Positions 1 through 6,105 of a stretch of DNA of 6,244 bases are shown one piece after another (positions within the stretch are counted from its first letter, which is position 1; every line of letters begins with the position of its first letter). The DNA is from UBA5209 sp964625015 (GTDB taxonomy: Bacteria > Patescibacteriota > Dojkabacteria > SC72), in contig CAZUZI010000053.1 of NCBI GenBank assembly GCA_964625015.1, positions 1 through 6,244 on the forward strand. The letters run 5' to 3'. A program made the position numbers and the translations under genes. Under the pieces are notes generated by a model that did no database searches, was not told the DNA's origin, and was given only the letters and a program-made list of their open reading frames with translations.

Positions 1-816
1 ACCATCCTTAGGTATCTTGTAACCCTGCCGTTTCATCTCCTTGATTTCAAGTTCATTCCTTTTCATCACTCTATCCAAGTAGTCTTTGGCATCTGCCTTA
101 TCATCGAAGAATATAGGTACACAAGCACAGTTAGGATGATAGGGTGGAACATACCGGGTTTCATCAATGCTGAATACACCCTTACTGGCTATCTGTTTAC
201 AATAAATACAGGCTGCTCCTCTATGATCTACTATGAAATATTTCTGACCGTTGGCTTTGGCCTGACTCCAATTAGCAATATTAGATGATCGCATTGTTTC
301 AGTCCTGGCGATCATTCCGGCTCTTCCTTGAGTTATACCCACCCTCTCTGACATCTGTTTAACAATGTCAGTGGGGAATACTTTATTTTTATAGCCATCA
401 GCCATTATCTGGCCTAATTGCATTTTAAGATCAGAATCAAGTTTAGTGATGTAATTCACGGCACTGTTTACCATTGTTTCCTGAATGATTGACATCACCG
501 CAGGATTGGCTGGAGTGGGTCCCTGAGATAAACCTATCTCGAAGGCACTGCCTACATTGCTTTTGAATCGGGTAATATCTTCACTGTGGGTGTCAGTAGT
601 GATGAATCCACGGTTGATCAATGCTCTGAGGATTTGTTCTAACTCGGCTGGGTTTTTATATGTCTTGGCAACGGCCTCTAATTCCATCCGGCTGGTGTTC
701 AGTATCTTGGTGAGGATTTTTTCATTATCTGCGATCAGGTTATGTAGTCGTGGTGGGATGGCCTTGGCTTGTGCTGCCTGATCCCATGCACTGGCCCTGA
801 GTATTGCCGTGGTCAT
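1..816 (-). CDS. Minor head protein, Mu gpF / SPP1 gp7-like (partial, runs off left edge)
   Basis: Open for 272 codons from ATG at 816 to base 1 with no stop, so the C-terminus is missing. The family makes a minor capsid or head-morphogenesis protein that binds the portal and in some phages is injected with DNA. The N-terminal ~150 residues are mostly helical. The diagnostic part follows: GITQGRAGMIARTET (about 160-174), then D197, a CxxC pair (C203, C206), and HPNCAC (H227, C230, C232). Cysteines and histidine at these places are usual in gpF-like proteins and probably bind metal. The start is fixed by an in-frame stop at 834-832 and by its ATGA overlap with the zinc-ribbon gene upstream. 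A GGGAG (832-828) lies 11 bases before it. Position right after the portal matches Mu and many other phages. Arg codons are mainly AGG/AGA and 9 of 24 Ile codons are ATA. The family call is secure; the precise role is inferred. Confidence 0.9.
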   Translation of the reverse strand, partial: MTTAILRASAWDQAAQAKAIPPRLHNLIADNEKILTKILNTSRMELEAVAKTYKNPAELEQILRALINRGFITTDTHSEDITRFKSNVGSAFEIGLSQGPTPANPAVMSIIQETMVNSAVNYITKLDSDLKMQLGQIMADGYKNKVFPTDIVKQMSERVGITQGRAGMIARTETMRSSNIANWSQAKANGQKYFIVDHRGAACIYCKQIASKGVFSIDETRYVPPYHPNCACVPIFFDDKADAKDYLDRVMKRNELEIKEMKRQGYKIPKDG

Positions 817-947
817 AATCCTAATAACTCCCTATTCCGTTCCTTCCTCTCGTGGATTTGTTTCTTTATACAGTCAGGGCAGTTATTATACACCCTGCTT
901 GATGGTGTGAATGGTTTGCCACAGGTCATGCACTCTTTGGGTTTCAT
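813..947 (-). CDS. 44-residue zinc-ribbon microprotein between portal and minor head genes
   Basis: A short gene of 44 codons plus TGA. The sequence begins MKPKECMTCGKPF and carries two CxxC knuckles (C6/C9 and C23/C26) 13 residues apart, the layout of a small treble-clef or ribbon zinc site. A strongly charged helix-like tail rich in Lys, Arg and Glu follows (about 28-40). It starts 10 bases after the portal stop, and its TGA overlaps the ATG of the minor head gene as ATGA. It is therefore inside the head operon and probably translationally coupled to both neighbours. The ribosome binding site is weak (a GAG about five bases before ATG), as expected for coupling. No function can be named. 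Small zinc proteins in phages can be nucleic-acid binding regulators or structural adaptors; I cannot decide between them. The conserved spacing and clean overlaps make a real gene likely. Confidence 0.8.
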   Translation of the reverse strand: MKPKECMTCGKPFTPSSRVYNNCPDCIKKQIHERKERNRELLGL

Positions 948-957
948 AAATCTCAGT

Positions 958-2343
958 TTATTCTGGTGTGGTGGGATTCATAATCTCACCAATGCCTATT
1001 AACATCTCCTCATTCCGTTCCGCTAACTCCTCACCCTCCTCTTCAATGAATTCTTCTTCCTCCTCTGTTGGGAAGGCCTGATTTCCAGGCATTATCTCAT
1101 CACTTACCTCAATATCAGCATATTCTTCCATGATCCGTTTCAACAATTGATGGAACCATTCACTGGATGGGTCGATCATGAATTTATCTGCCAATGGCTG
1201 TAAAGCCGATAAAAGGCCGAGAAGGTCCTTTTTGGTGAAGAGTTCAAACTCGAATTTAGGATACCTGTCAGTGATGAAGTTCAAATCTACAAGTGTTCTA
1301 ATCATCTCCTGGATACTGCTTGTCAGGTCCATGTGAACTCCATCCAGGAAAATGTTCAATGTATCGGCATGGGTCTGGCTTTGAGCATAACTCCCACCCT
1401 TAGCCTCAGCCTGACCAAGGAGGAGTGATCCTATCATAAAGGCTCTGAATATCATATTGTCATGATAGTTGATGAACTGCATGAAGGCTTCTCCACGGTG
1501 CTGTGATTCGAGGACCTCATATCGTTCCCCAGCCTTTCCAACGAATCCGGCTGTGCCCTCATGGATGCTGTCAATATTTTCCTGCATCTCATCAGCATTA
1601 CTCGCACTAACCTCACTTTCATAACCTACTATTGTGGGTCCTTCATGCTTCTCCAGGAATACTGCTGCCCAGATGAGGATTTGATGTTTCATAAAATGGT
1701 TATCATAACAGGATTGCAGTATACTCTTCCCGTACTTATTTCCGAAGGTTTCATCAAAGGCGAAGATAATACATTTTTCGGCAGGTATAGGGATAACTTC
1801 CGTTCCAGTGTTCTGATTTACTTGGATCACATCACCATAATCATCATAATCAAAACAGTCATTGAAGAGGGTTGAAATATGGATGGACCTTATAGTGTCA
1901 ATTGTTATCCTGCCCTGATCCTCATTATACTTGTAATTCACTTCACTGACACTGAATCCATAAGGGATGGCACTGTAAAGGTCCTTCCTAACCTGTCGGA
2001 AGGGTGTCCTGAGGTTAGTGAGATTCTCCCGTACAAAGTCCGCTATTTCCACATCCTCTGGGTCTTCACTGGCCGGTGTTACATTGAATTTCCTTGATAG
2101 GAGGCTGTAAATTATCAGTCGTTCAGCAGCCTTTATCTGTGGGTCCTTGAGCATCTCATCATAATCAGTGTAATCCAGGTCATCTGGATTATAACTTCCC
2201 TGGAACATATCCCTGATCCAATGATAGGAAGGTACTCTCTTACTCCTCTGACTTCCCATGAGGTCCTTGATATTCTTAATATCCTCCCTTTTAGCCTCCA
2301 GCCTCATGGGAACACCCAGATGAAAATAGTCATTCCAATCCAT
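958..2343 (-). CDS. Portal protein, Mu gp29-like (DUF935 family)
   Basis: A 461-residue protein expected to form the dodecameric portal ring at one head vertex, through which the terminase pumps DNA. Family hallmarks in order: a segment like YGFSVSEV (about 128-135), the NKYGKSILQ motif (202-210), a WAAVFLEKHEGPTIVG stretch (225-240) matching the family's 'E-x-x-G-x-P-x-x-vG' block, and LLLGQAEAKGGSYAQSQTHAD (308-327 and just beyond), matching its LGQ...GGSxA block. The C-terminus is very acidic (about 427-446, mostly Glu). Length is a little below Mu gp29. The ATG at 2343 lies inside the end of the large terminase gene (14-base overlap) and has AAAAGGAG 8 bases upstream, a good site. The zinc-ribbon and gpF-like genes follow directly. 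The portal call rests on recognised family pattern plus gene order. Confidence 0.9.
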   Translation of the reverse strand: MDWNDYFHLGVPMRLEAKREDIKNIKDLMGSQRSKRVPSYHWIRDMFQGSYNPDDLDYTDYDEMLKDPQIKAAERLIIYSLLSRKFNVTPASEDPEDVEIADFVRENLTNLRTPFRQVRKDLYSAIPYGFSVSEVNYKYNEDQGRITIDTIRSIHISTLFNDCFDYDDYGDVIQVNQNTGTEVIPIPAEKCIIFAFDETFGNKYGKSILQSCYDNHFMKHQILIWAAVFLEKHEGPTIVGYESEVSASNADEMQENIDSIHEGTAGFVGKAGERYEVLESQHRGEAFMQFINYHDNMIFRAFMIGSLLLGQAEAKGGSYAQSQTHADTLNIFLDGVHMDLTSSIQEMIRTLVDLNFITDRYPKFEFELFTKKDLLGLLSALQPLADKFMIDPSSEWFHQLLKRIMEEYADIEVSDEIMPGNQAFPTEEEEEFIEEEGEELAERNEEMLIGIGEIMNPTTPE

Positions 2344-3883
2344 GCTTCATACTCCTTTTAACTTTTTTACCACTGAATTTGTAGGTCTTCTTACTCCTCC
2401 GATAATCAGAACTCTTGCCACGACTAATCCAATACCTTGCACTGCCAGTCATAGTGTCCACAATGTTATCCTCCTCACCCTCAGTACCTGTGAATTGGAT
2501 TAGTTCATTCACGGCCTTTTTAATCTCATCAATAGTCATAGTGGCCTTGTTAAACCTGATCCGGCCTGTTTCTGCAAGGACCTCTAGGTCGAAACTGCGG
2601 TCCAGTTTACCTGTGCTGACCTTATCCGCAATGATATTGTAACCTTCCAGTCGTGGGTCCTGCCTGAATCTCTGGATTAAAAGTTTAGTACCACTCCCAC
2701 TTTCCTGTTCTACTATGCTGATTACTCTTTTGGTGTCCTTCCGGGTTGTGGAAACATATTTATTCAGCATTTCATCTGCTGTGAACTTGCCATGCACTAA
2801 TCCATTGAAAATTAGAATGTCATCAAGATAGGTGGATTTAATACCGGCAGCCGCATCTCCTTCCTCACCACTCGCTGCGAAGTCCCAATACCGGACCTGA
2901 TTATACTCTGAGGGTAAGAATTGGCGGTCAGTTAATATTCGTGGTAATGGATCTCCCTTCTCATCCAGGAACCATTCCCGCTTAAAGGTATAACCCTCCA
3001 TTTCCTGAGGATTACCCTGATAAATAGCATTGAATAAGAAGCTACCCATTGCCTTTTTTTCGGCCATGAGCCAGTCATAATCTCTCTGCTCCTTCCATAA
3101 CACTTGGCCTTCCTGTCTTCCCAGGAGGTCCTCCTGAGGATCTTCACAGATGGCCGGGAAATTCACATCCACCCATACATCTGGTGGTATTGTTCCTCCT
3201 CCTCTGAGGATCATCAGGGCTTCCTTAGCACTGATATAGGGTTCGTTTTGTTTGATTATTCCATGCAGGTCATTGATGTTCAGTCGCTGTGCTGTCACCA
3301 GCATAATGGGTGGTAGGCCGTTGTCCCGTGTTTCAAGGCTGGTCTTTGCTGTTCCCATTATCCATTCTTTAAGATTCCTCTGGGTTGTTGGACTCCTAGC
3401 CTCTTTACTGTTCTTGATTGGGTCGTCAATTACGAATAATCCTGCACCCCATCCAACAATTCCACCACTTGCACCAACGGCTAACATTCGGCCTGTGTAG
3501 GGTCTTTCAAGGTGGAATTTGTTATTGGCCTTACTATCTGTACTCAGTTTAACATTATAAGGGCTGAGTTTTCCATGCTCCTCTAGGATGTATTTGACTG
3601 TTCGGCCAAAGTCACTGGCTAGGTATTGGTTGTAACTTGAGATTATGACATCATCATAAGGATAATGGGCCATGAAGTAACTGACAAAATTCTTACTGAT
3701 CAAGACGGACTTACCATGCCGTCTGGGAAGGCTGAATAAAAGTTTGGACACTCGGCCAAGGAGGGCATACTGCAATAATTCTATGATGAGTATGTCGAAG
3801 TCCCTGAGATACCATCCACCCTTATTCACATAAATGGACCATCTGACCAGGCCCAATTGTCCATGATCCTGATTGGGGTCCAC
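2330..3883 (-). CDS. Terminase large subunit (packaging ATPase and nuclease)
   Basis: A 517-residue motor that cuts concatemeric viral DNA and drives it into the prohead using ATP. The ATPase domain shows Walker A PRRHGKS (53-59), Walker B LFVIDDP (149-155) with catalytic-type acidic D153/D154, and a motif III region VTAQRLNINDL (196-206). The RNase H-like nuclease domain shows acidic residues at YWDFA (D334), VEQESGSG (E392 or E394) and EDNIVD (D472, D476). The set is complete, so an active enzyme is expected. The C-terminal ~30 residues are basic (KKTYKFSGKKVKRS). The start is GTG, one base after the small-terminase TAG. GGAGGT (3899-3894) lies 10 bases upstream, and no in-frame ATG occurs before residue 71, which is past Walker A. 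At the motif III position where many homologues carry T-R-W, my hand alignment gives Q199-R200-L201. The 3' end overlaps the portal gene. Confidence 0.96.
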   Translation of the reverse strand: MDPNQDHGQLGLVRWSIYVNKGGWYLRDFDILIIELLQYALLGRVSKLLFSLPRRHGKSVLISKNFVSYFMAHYPYDDVIISSYNQYLASDFGRTVKYILEEHGKLSPYNVKLSTDSKANNKFHLERPYTGRMLAVGASGGIVGWGAGLFVIDDPIKNSKEARSPTTQRNLKEWIMGTAKTSLETRDNGLPPIMLVTAQRLNINDLHGIIKQNEPYISAKEALMILRGGGTIPPDVWVDVNFPAICEDPQEDLLGRQEGQVLWKEQRDYDWLMAEKKAMGSFLFNAIYQGNPQEMEGYTFKREWFLDEKGDPLPRILTDRQFLPSEYNQVRYWDFAASGEEGDAAAGIKSTYLDDILIFNGLVHGKFTADEMLNKYVSTTRKDTKRVISIVEQESGSGTKLLIQRFRQDPRLEGYNIIADKVSTGKLDRSFDLEVLAETGRIRFNKATMTIDEIKKAVNELIQFTGTEGEEDNIVDTMTGSARYWISRGKSSDYRRSKKTYKFSGKKVKRSMKHGLE

Positions 3884-3884
3884 A

Positions 3885-4493
3885 CTATCCCTGACCTCCC
3901 CTTCGTCTTTCTAATAACTCCTTGGCAAATTCAAGTTCCCTCTTCATGAATGCTTCATCATTAAAGTGGTGTTTGACCTCATGATCCATCTGACCAGTGA
4001 CATTCACCTTGATCTCATCACGGTCCTCCATGTCTTTCAGTTCATCCATGCAATACCGCCATAACTGGTAGGCCTCTGTCGGGTTTGTCGGAATATATTC
4101 ACCTTTTTCCAACAATTCCTGTTTTTTCTCATCAGGTAGGTAGTATCTGTCTGCCTTTCCCAACATCTGTATAATTTTTATTCGACGATTGCTAACACTC
4201 TTCGTGATGGCAGTCCTAATCTTTTCTTCCTGAGTCTGCTCTTTAAGCCGGTCCTCTTCACTTTCTTTTTCCGCAGCCTCCAGGAATCCGGCCCTGACAC
4301 CTTTAATCCATAACTTCTCCCAATCGTCTTTTTTAGCCCATTCTGCTATTGTGCTGTGATGGACCTTTATGTTGAAGTCTTGTTGGATTTTGTCGGAAAT
4401 TTGTCGTGTGCTGTACTTCCTGTCAGTGCCATCTTCATTAGGAAGTAGGTACATCTCCTTTGCGTATGATCTTATTTCCGGACTATAAGCCAT
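3885..4493 (-). CDS. Terminase small subunit
   Basis: A 202-residue protein expected to recognise viral DNA and present it to the large subunit, probably as a ring. The N-terminal part has a helix-turn-helix-like segment (about 27-52, STRQISDKI to HHSTIAEWAKK) followed by DWEKLW (57-62). This resembles the DNA-binding domains of PBSX/phi-type small terminases, which commonly end their HTH with a tryptophan-rich 'W...DW..L' block. The middle is highly charged and helical (70-130, many Glu/Lys), fitting an oligomerisation region. The end is basic (ERRRGGQG), a common large-subunit contact. ATG at 4493 has GAGGGG (4507-4502) 8 bases upstream. It stops one base before the GTG of the large terminase, the usual order. 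The call rests on HTH pattern, size and position; sequence identity to a named family is not claimed. Confidence 0.87.
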   Translation of the reverse strand: MAYSPEIRSYAKEMYLLPNEDGTDRKYSTRQISDKIQQDFNIKVHHSTIAEWAKKDDWEKLWIKGVRAGFLEAAEKESEEDRLKEQTQEEKIRTAITKSVSNRRIKIIQMLGKADRYYLPDEKKQELLEKGEYIPTNPTEAYQLWRYCMDELKDMEDRDEIKVNVTGQMDHEVKHHFNDEAFMKRELEFAKELLERRRGGQG

Positions 4494-4593
4494 AGTATTA
4501 ACCCCTCATAGTTTTTTATTATTTGTTGATTTGTTCGGTGCATAGTTCGAGTCTATTATTCTTATCCACTTTTTTTATCTGCGTATGTCATTC
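4494..4593 (-). other. Spacer before the packaging operon
   Basis: This is the longest break between the membrane-protein cassette and the small terminase, about 100 bases and very AT-rich. Read on the minus strand it contains A-rich runs (GATAAAAAAAG near 4575 and AATAATAAAAAAC near 4519) and then the GAGGGG ribosome binding site. It is the natural place for a promoter or processing site for the packaging genes, but I see no convincing archaeal BRE/TATA pair. A 4-bp hairpin with a 7-base loop (arms 4542-4545 and 4553-4556) is probably chance. The promoter role is inference only. Confidence 0.3.
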
Positions 4594-5085
4594 TTATTTT
4601 AATAGGAAAAAGTCCTTAATCACTATATATGCAACATAGAATATTATTGCACTCGTGGTCGCTCCCATGAACCATTTGGTAACTCCCATACTACCTTCCA
4701 TGTTACTCAGCCTTTTATTGAACTCTATCAATTCAGTGGTCATTGTAGTGATTACCGACTCTAATTTATCAAGGTCCTTATCCTGCTTTCCATTAACAAT
4801 TTCACGGTTACTTATACTCTGCTTTAATTCATTGATTTCTGCTTTCAGGCCCTCAAAACCCTCCTGGATTCTCTTATTACCACTCCTCATGTCACTCTGA
4901 ATTCTTTCCAGGGTTTCCTTCTGACCACACTCATAGTAACCCAGGCTCTGCTTCTCCCTGATCACCTTGAGGATATTCTTCACAGTCCGTTCGAGTTTGG
5001 TTACTCTGTCCTTCAATGATAACTCACTGATAATATCCCTCTCCTCTACTTCCATAATGGCTGGTTTAAGGTTTATCGGTTTCAT
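4594..5085 (-). CDS. Coiled-coil protein with C-terminal membrane anchor (XhlA-like topology)
   Basis: A 163-residue protein. Residues ~20-45 and 55-130 are charged heptad-like helices (for example KDRVTKLERTVKNILKVI and EGLKAEINELKQSI), predicting one or two coiled coils. A single hydrophobic span follows (about 137-156, KWFMGATTSAIIFYVAYIVI) with a short KDFFLLK tail. This architecture, soluble coiled coil then one C-terminal membrane helix, is that of PBSX XhlA-type lysis-associated proteins; the similarity is of layout, not proven homology. It lies 26 bases after the 70-residue holin-like gene, which supports a lysis or membrane function. Alternatives are a spanin-like or superinfection-exclusion protein. 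ATG at 5085 has GGGAG only 3 bases upstream, tighter than usual. An in-frame TGA lies just upstream and the next Met (residue 11) has no binding site, so this start is kept. Confidence 0.78.
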   Translation of the reverse strand: MKPINLKPAIMEVEERDIISELSLKDRVTKLERTVKNILKVIREKQSLGYYECGQKETLERIQSDMRSGNKRIQEGFEGLKAEINELKQSISNREIVNGKQDKDLDKLESVITTMTTELIEFNKRLSNMEGSMGVTKWFMGATTSAIIFYVAYIVIKDFFLLK

Positions 5086-5111
5086 GAACTCCCTTATCTC
5101 TCATACTCTTT

Positions 5112-5324
5112 TTAGGCAACTTCCTGTTCAGGGATGTTTTGACCATATTCTTTAACTACTTCCCTAACACCCAGGAATACGAGGAAAAGAACGATTCTGA
5201 GGACTTCCTGATATATTTGGGGTACAAAGGGTAATATGGCAGTTATTATCTGGTCCTGTATCATAACTGCTCCCACGGCCATTGCCAATAGGAATATACT
5301 CACTATTCGATATTTTTTATCCAT
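5112..5324 (-). CDS. Small two-span membrane protein, candidate holin
   Basis: A 70-residue protein with a positively charged N-terminus (MDKKYR), a first hydrophobic helix (about 7-22, IVSIFLLAMAVGAVMI), a second hydrophobic region (26-54, interrupted by PFVPQIYQE and ending RIVLFLVFLGV), and a charged tail (REVVKEYGQNIPEQEVA). Size, two spans and charged ends fit class II-type holins, small proteins that form holes in the cell membrane at the end of infection. The start is strongly supported: AGGAGGAT lies 7-8 bases before the ATG. It sits between the 28-residue membrane peptide and the coiled-coil membrane protein, so three membrane proteins occur in a row. No family could be recognised from residues alone. 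Other small viral membrane proteins are possible, so 'holin' is inference from topology and context. Confidence 0.75.
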   Translation of the reverse strand: MDKKYRIVSIFLLAMAVGAVMIQDQIITAILPFVPQIYQEVLRIVLFLVFLGVREVVKEYGQNIPEQEVA

Positions 5325-5353
5325 AAACTAAATCCTCCTAATACACTTTTTTT

Positions 5354-5440
5354 TTATTGAATGAATAAGATGATTAAAACGAGGAGTAAAGCAATGCATA
5401 TACAGGTTAAACTGAAAATATCATCACTTTCCAATTTCAA
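5354..5440 (-). CDS. 28-residue single-span membrane peptide, TTG start
   Basis: A very short gene: TTG start, 28 codons, TAA. The product begins MKLESDDIFSLT, then continues as an almost uninterrupted hydrophobic helix of about 17-18 residues rich in Leu and Ile, ending FIQ. An acidic N-terminal head plus one membrane span suggests a membrane micro-protein. The evidence is the ribosome binding site: GGAGGTG (5454-5448) lies 7 bases before the TTG, as good as any in the window, with no ATG or GTG to use instead. A second TTG two codons later is too far from it. It ends 29 bases before the holin-like gene. Possible roles are antiholin, pinholin or lysis accessory, all unproven. The sequence TATAAAA inside the spacer could instead be read as a promoter box, the main competing explanation. 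Confidence 0.6.
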   Translation of the reverse strand: MKLESDDIFSLTCICIALLLVLIILFIQ

Positions 5441-5447
5441 TTTTATA

Positions 5448-5454
5448 CACCTCC
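5448..5454 (-). promoter_or_regulatory. Strong ribosome binding site deciding a TTG start
   Basis: Minus-strand GGAGGTG, complementary to the 3' end of archaeal 16S rRNA as generally known (…ACCUCC…). It is 7 bases from the TTG at 5440. It is the main reason for accepting the 28-residue membrane peptide as a gene. A T-rich tract lies immediately upstream. Confidence 0.65.
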
Positions 5455-5476
5455 ACAAAAAAGAAATAAAGAAATG

Positions 5477-5584
5477 GGTGGTAGTGAATATTAATTCTAA
5501 CGGTCTTTTTTTTTGTAGGTGATTAAATGACATCCTGAAAAACCCATTTTTTGCTCCAGGGGAAAAATCTTATCCACTACCACC
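5477..5584 (-). repeat. 10-bp perfect inverted repeat followed by T-rich tract
   Basis: Arms GGTGGTAGTG at 5477-5486 and CACTACCACC at 5575-5584 (plus-strand reading) are exact reverse complements, separated by 88 bases. On the minus strand the second arm is followed directly by a T-dominated pyrimidine stretch (5476-5456), the kind of signal that ends transcription in archaea. It could be a terminator with a large loop, a protected RNA or a regulatory switch. The long loop weakens a simple terminator reading. Confidence 0.55.
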
Positions 5585-5593
5585 GAGGGGGTT

Positions 5594-5615
5594 CTCATAG
5601 ATAAAATACTATGAG
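5594..5615 (-). repeat. 7-bp hairpin overlapping the stop codon of the exported protein gene
   Basis: Perfect inverted repeat CTCATAG (5594-5600) and CTATGAG (5609-5615) with an 8-base AT-only loop. It includes the TAG stop of the exported cysteine-rich gene (5611-5609). The next minus-strand bases are AACCCCCTCGG, not T-rich, so it is not a classical terminator. It could stabilise the 3' end of that message after processing. Confidence 0.45.
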
Positions 5616-6100
5616 GTTGATGCTGTGATTAACTGGATGGTGTTCATATTCATCATTTCATTAAACATATCCAGTATCCTCTCTTCTCTGGTGGGTTCTT
5701 TTGGTGATTCTGCTGAGTCGTATTCAGGTGTGGGTTCTGGTTCTGGTATTGTTGTAGGTATAAGCCAATATCCTTCACCTGAATGGATCTTCCCACACTT
5801 GGCACAGTAATCACGATCGCAAAAATTACAAGCCCATAATCCTTCCGGTGAAGTATAAACAGGGCCAGAATAAGGGCCTTGCTCGAAGTATAGGCAGTTA
5901 TAATGACCGCATCCAGGACAATAGTCTATGAAAGTTCCTGTACCGTAATCATAACTTGACATTCCACAACTGCATCTTACGGTGGCTGAAACCCATCCAT
6001 CCCCATCCACTACATTATACGCACCGACATATTCACCGTGTACTGCTGGGATGAATAGGAGTGCTGTGAATAGTATGAGGATGTATTGTAGTCGCTTAAT
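5609..6100 (-). CDS. Exported cysteine-rich (zinc-knuckle) protein with ATT start
   Basis: A 163-residue protein if begun at ATT (6100). The first 22 residues form a signal peptide: KR, a hydrophobic core (YILILFTALLFIPA), then a VHG|E-type cleavage region. The mature part holds nine cysteines: CxC (43, 45), CPGCGHYNC (61, 64, 69) and CNFCDRDYCAKCGKIH (91, 94, 99, 102), plus H66 and H106, which suggests two or three zinc knuckles outside the cell. A proline/glutamate linker follows (about 116-130, IPEPEPTPE), then a C-terminal helix (EERILDMFNEMMNM). From memory, unverified, similar Cys spacing occurs in Methanobacteriales surface proteins. The nearest conventional in-frame start is GTG at 6010, which lacks a binding site and would discard the signal peptide. 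GAGGAGGTG sits 5 bases before ATT, and an in-frame TGA (6115-6113) rules out a longer version. Function unknown; late or lysis-related export is possible. Confidence 0.75.
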   Translation of the reverse strand: MKRLQYILILFTALLFIPAVHGEYVGAYNVVDGDGWVSATVRCSCGMSSYDYGTGTFIDYCPGCGHYNCLYFEQGPYSGPVYTSPEGLWACNFCDRDYCAKCGKIHSGEGYWLIPTTIPEPEPTPEYDSAESPKEPTREERILDMFNEMMNMNTIQLITASTS

Positions 6101-6105
6101 ACTGA

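Larger units (their letters stand above)
5441..5608 (-). other. Structured leader-like region between exported protein and membrane cassette
   Basis: About 170 bases without an accepted gene. On the minus strand, in order: the downstream half of a 7-bp hairpin at the previous stop codon, a C-run, arm GGTGGTAGTG (5584-5575), a possible 16-codon ORF (5547-5497, preceded by GGAG six bases before its ATG), a run of nine A, the matching arm CACTACCACC (5486-5477), a T-rich tract (5476-5456), and the ribosome binding site of the 28-residue peptide. This composition suggests RNA-level control (termination, attenuation or a stable RNA) of the membrane cassette. No known riboswitch or RNA family is recognised. 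Confidence 0.45.

Noticed and set aside
1561..2097. Plus-strand ORFs of 104 and 72 codons opposite the portal gene
   Set aside because: They are antisense to a well-recognised gene, show no family pattern or membrane and charge logic, and lack credible ribosome binding sites. Other plus-strand ORFs opposite the terminase genes and coiled-coil gene were dropped for the same reasons.
2932..3147. 71-codon minus-strand ORF inside the large terminase
   Set aside because: It is a frame-shifted shadow of the terminase coding sequence, whose own frame is intact with all motifs.
4542..4556. tRNA T-arm-like hairpin (ATAG, loop TTCGAGT, CTAT) on the plus strand, possible tRNA or attachment site
   Set aside because: Only a 4-bp stem, with no acceptor, D or anticodon arm in the flanks. 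It lies inside the virus gene block rather than at an edge.
5441..5447. TATAAAA as an archaeal TATA box for the holin-like gene
   Set aside because: It occupies the spacer between a perfect GGAGGTG and a TTG codon opening a clean membrane-peptide ORF, so a translation signal is the simpler reading. A dual role is not excluded.
5497..5547. 16-codon ORF with GGAG six bases upstream
   Set aside because: Too short and too plain in composition to call a gene; kept only as a possible leader element in the attenuator finding.
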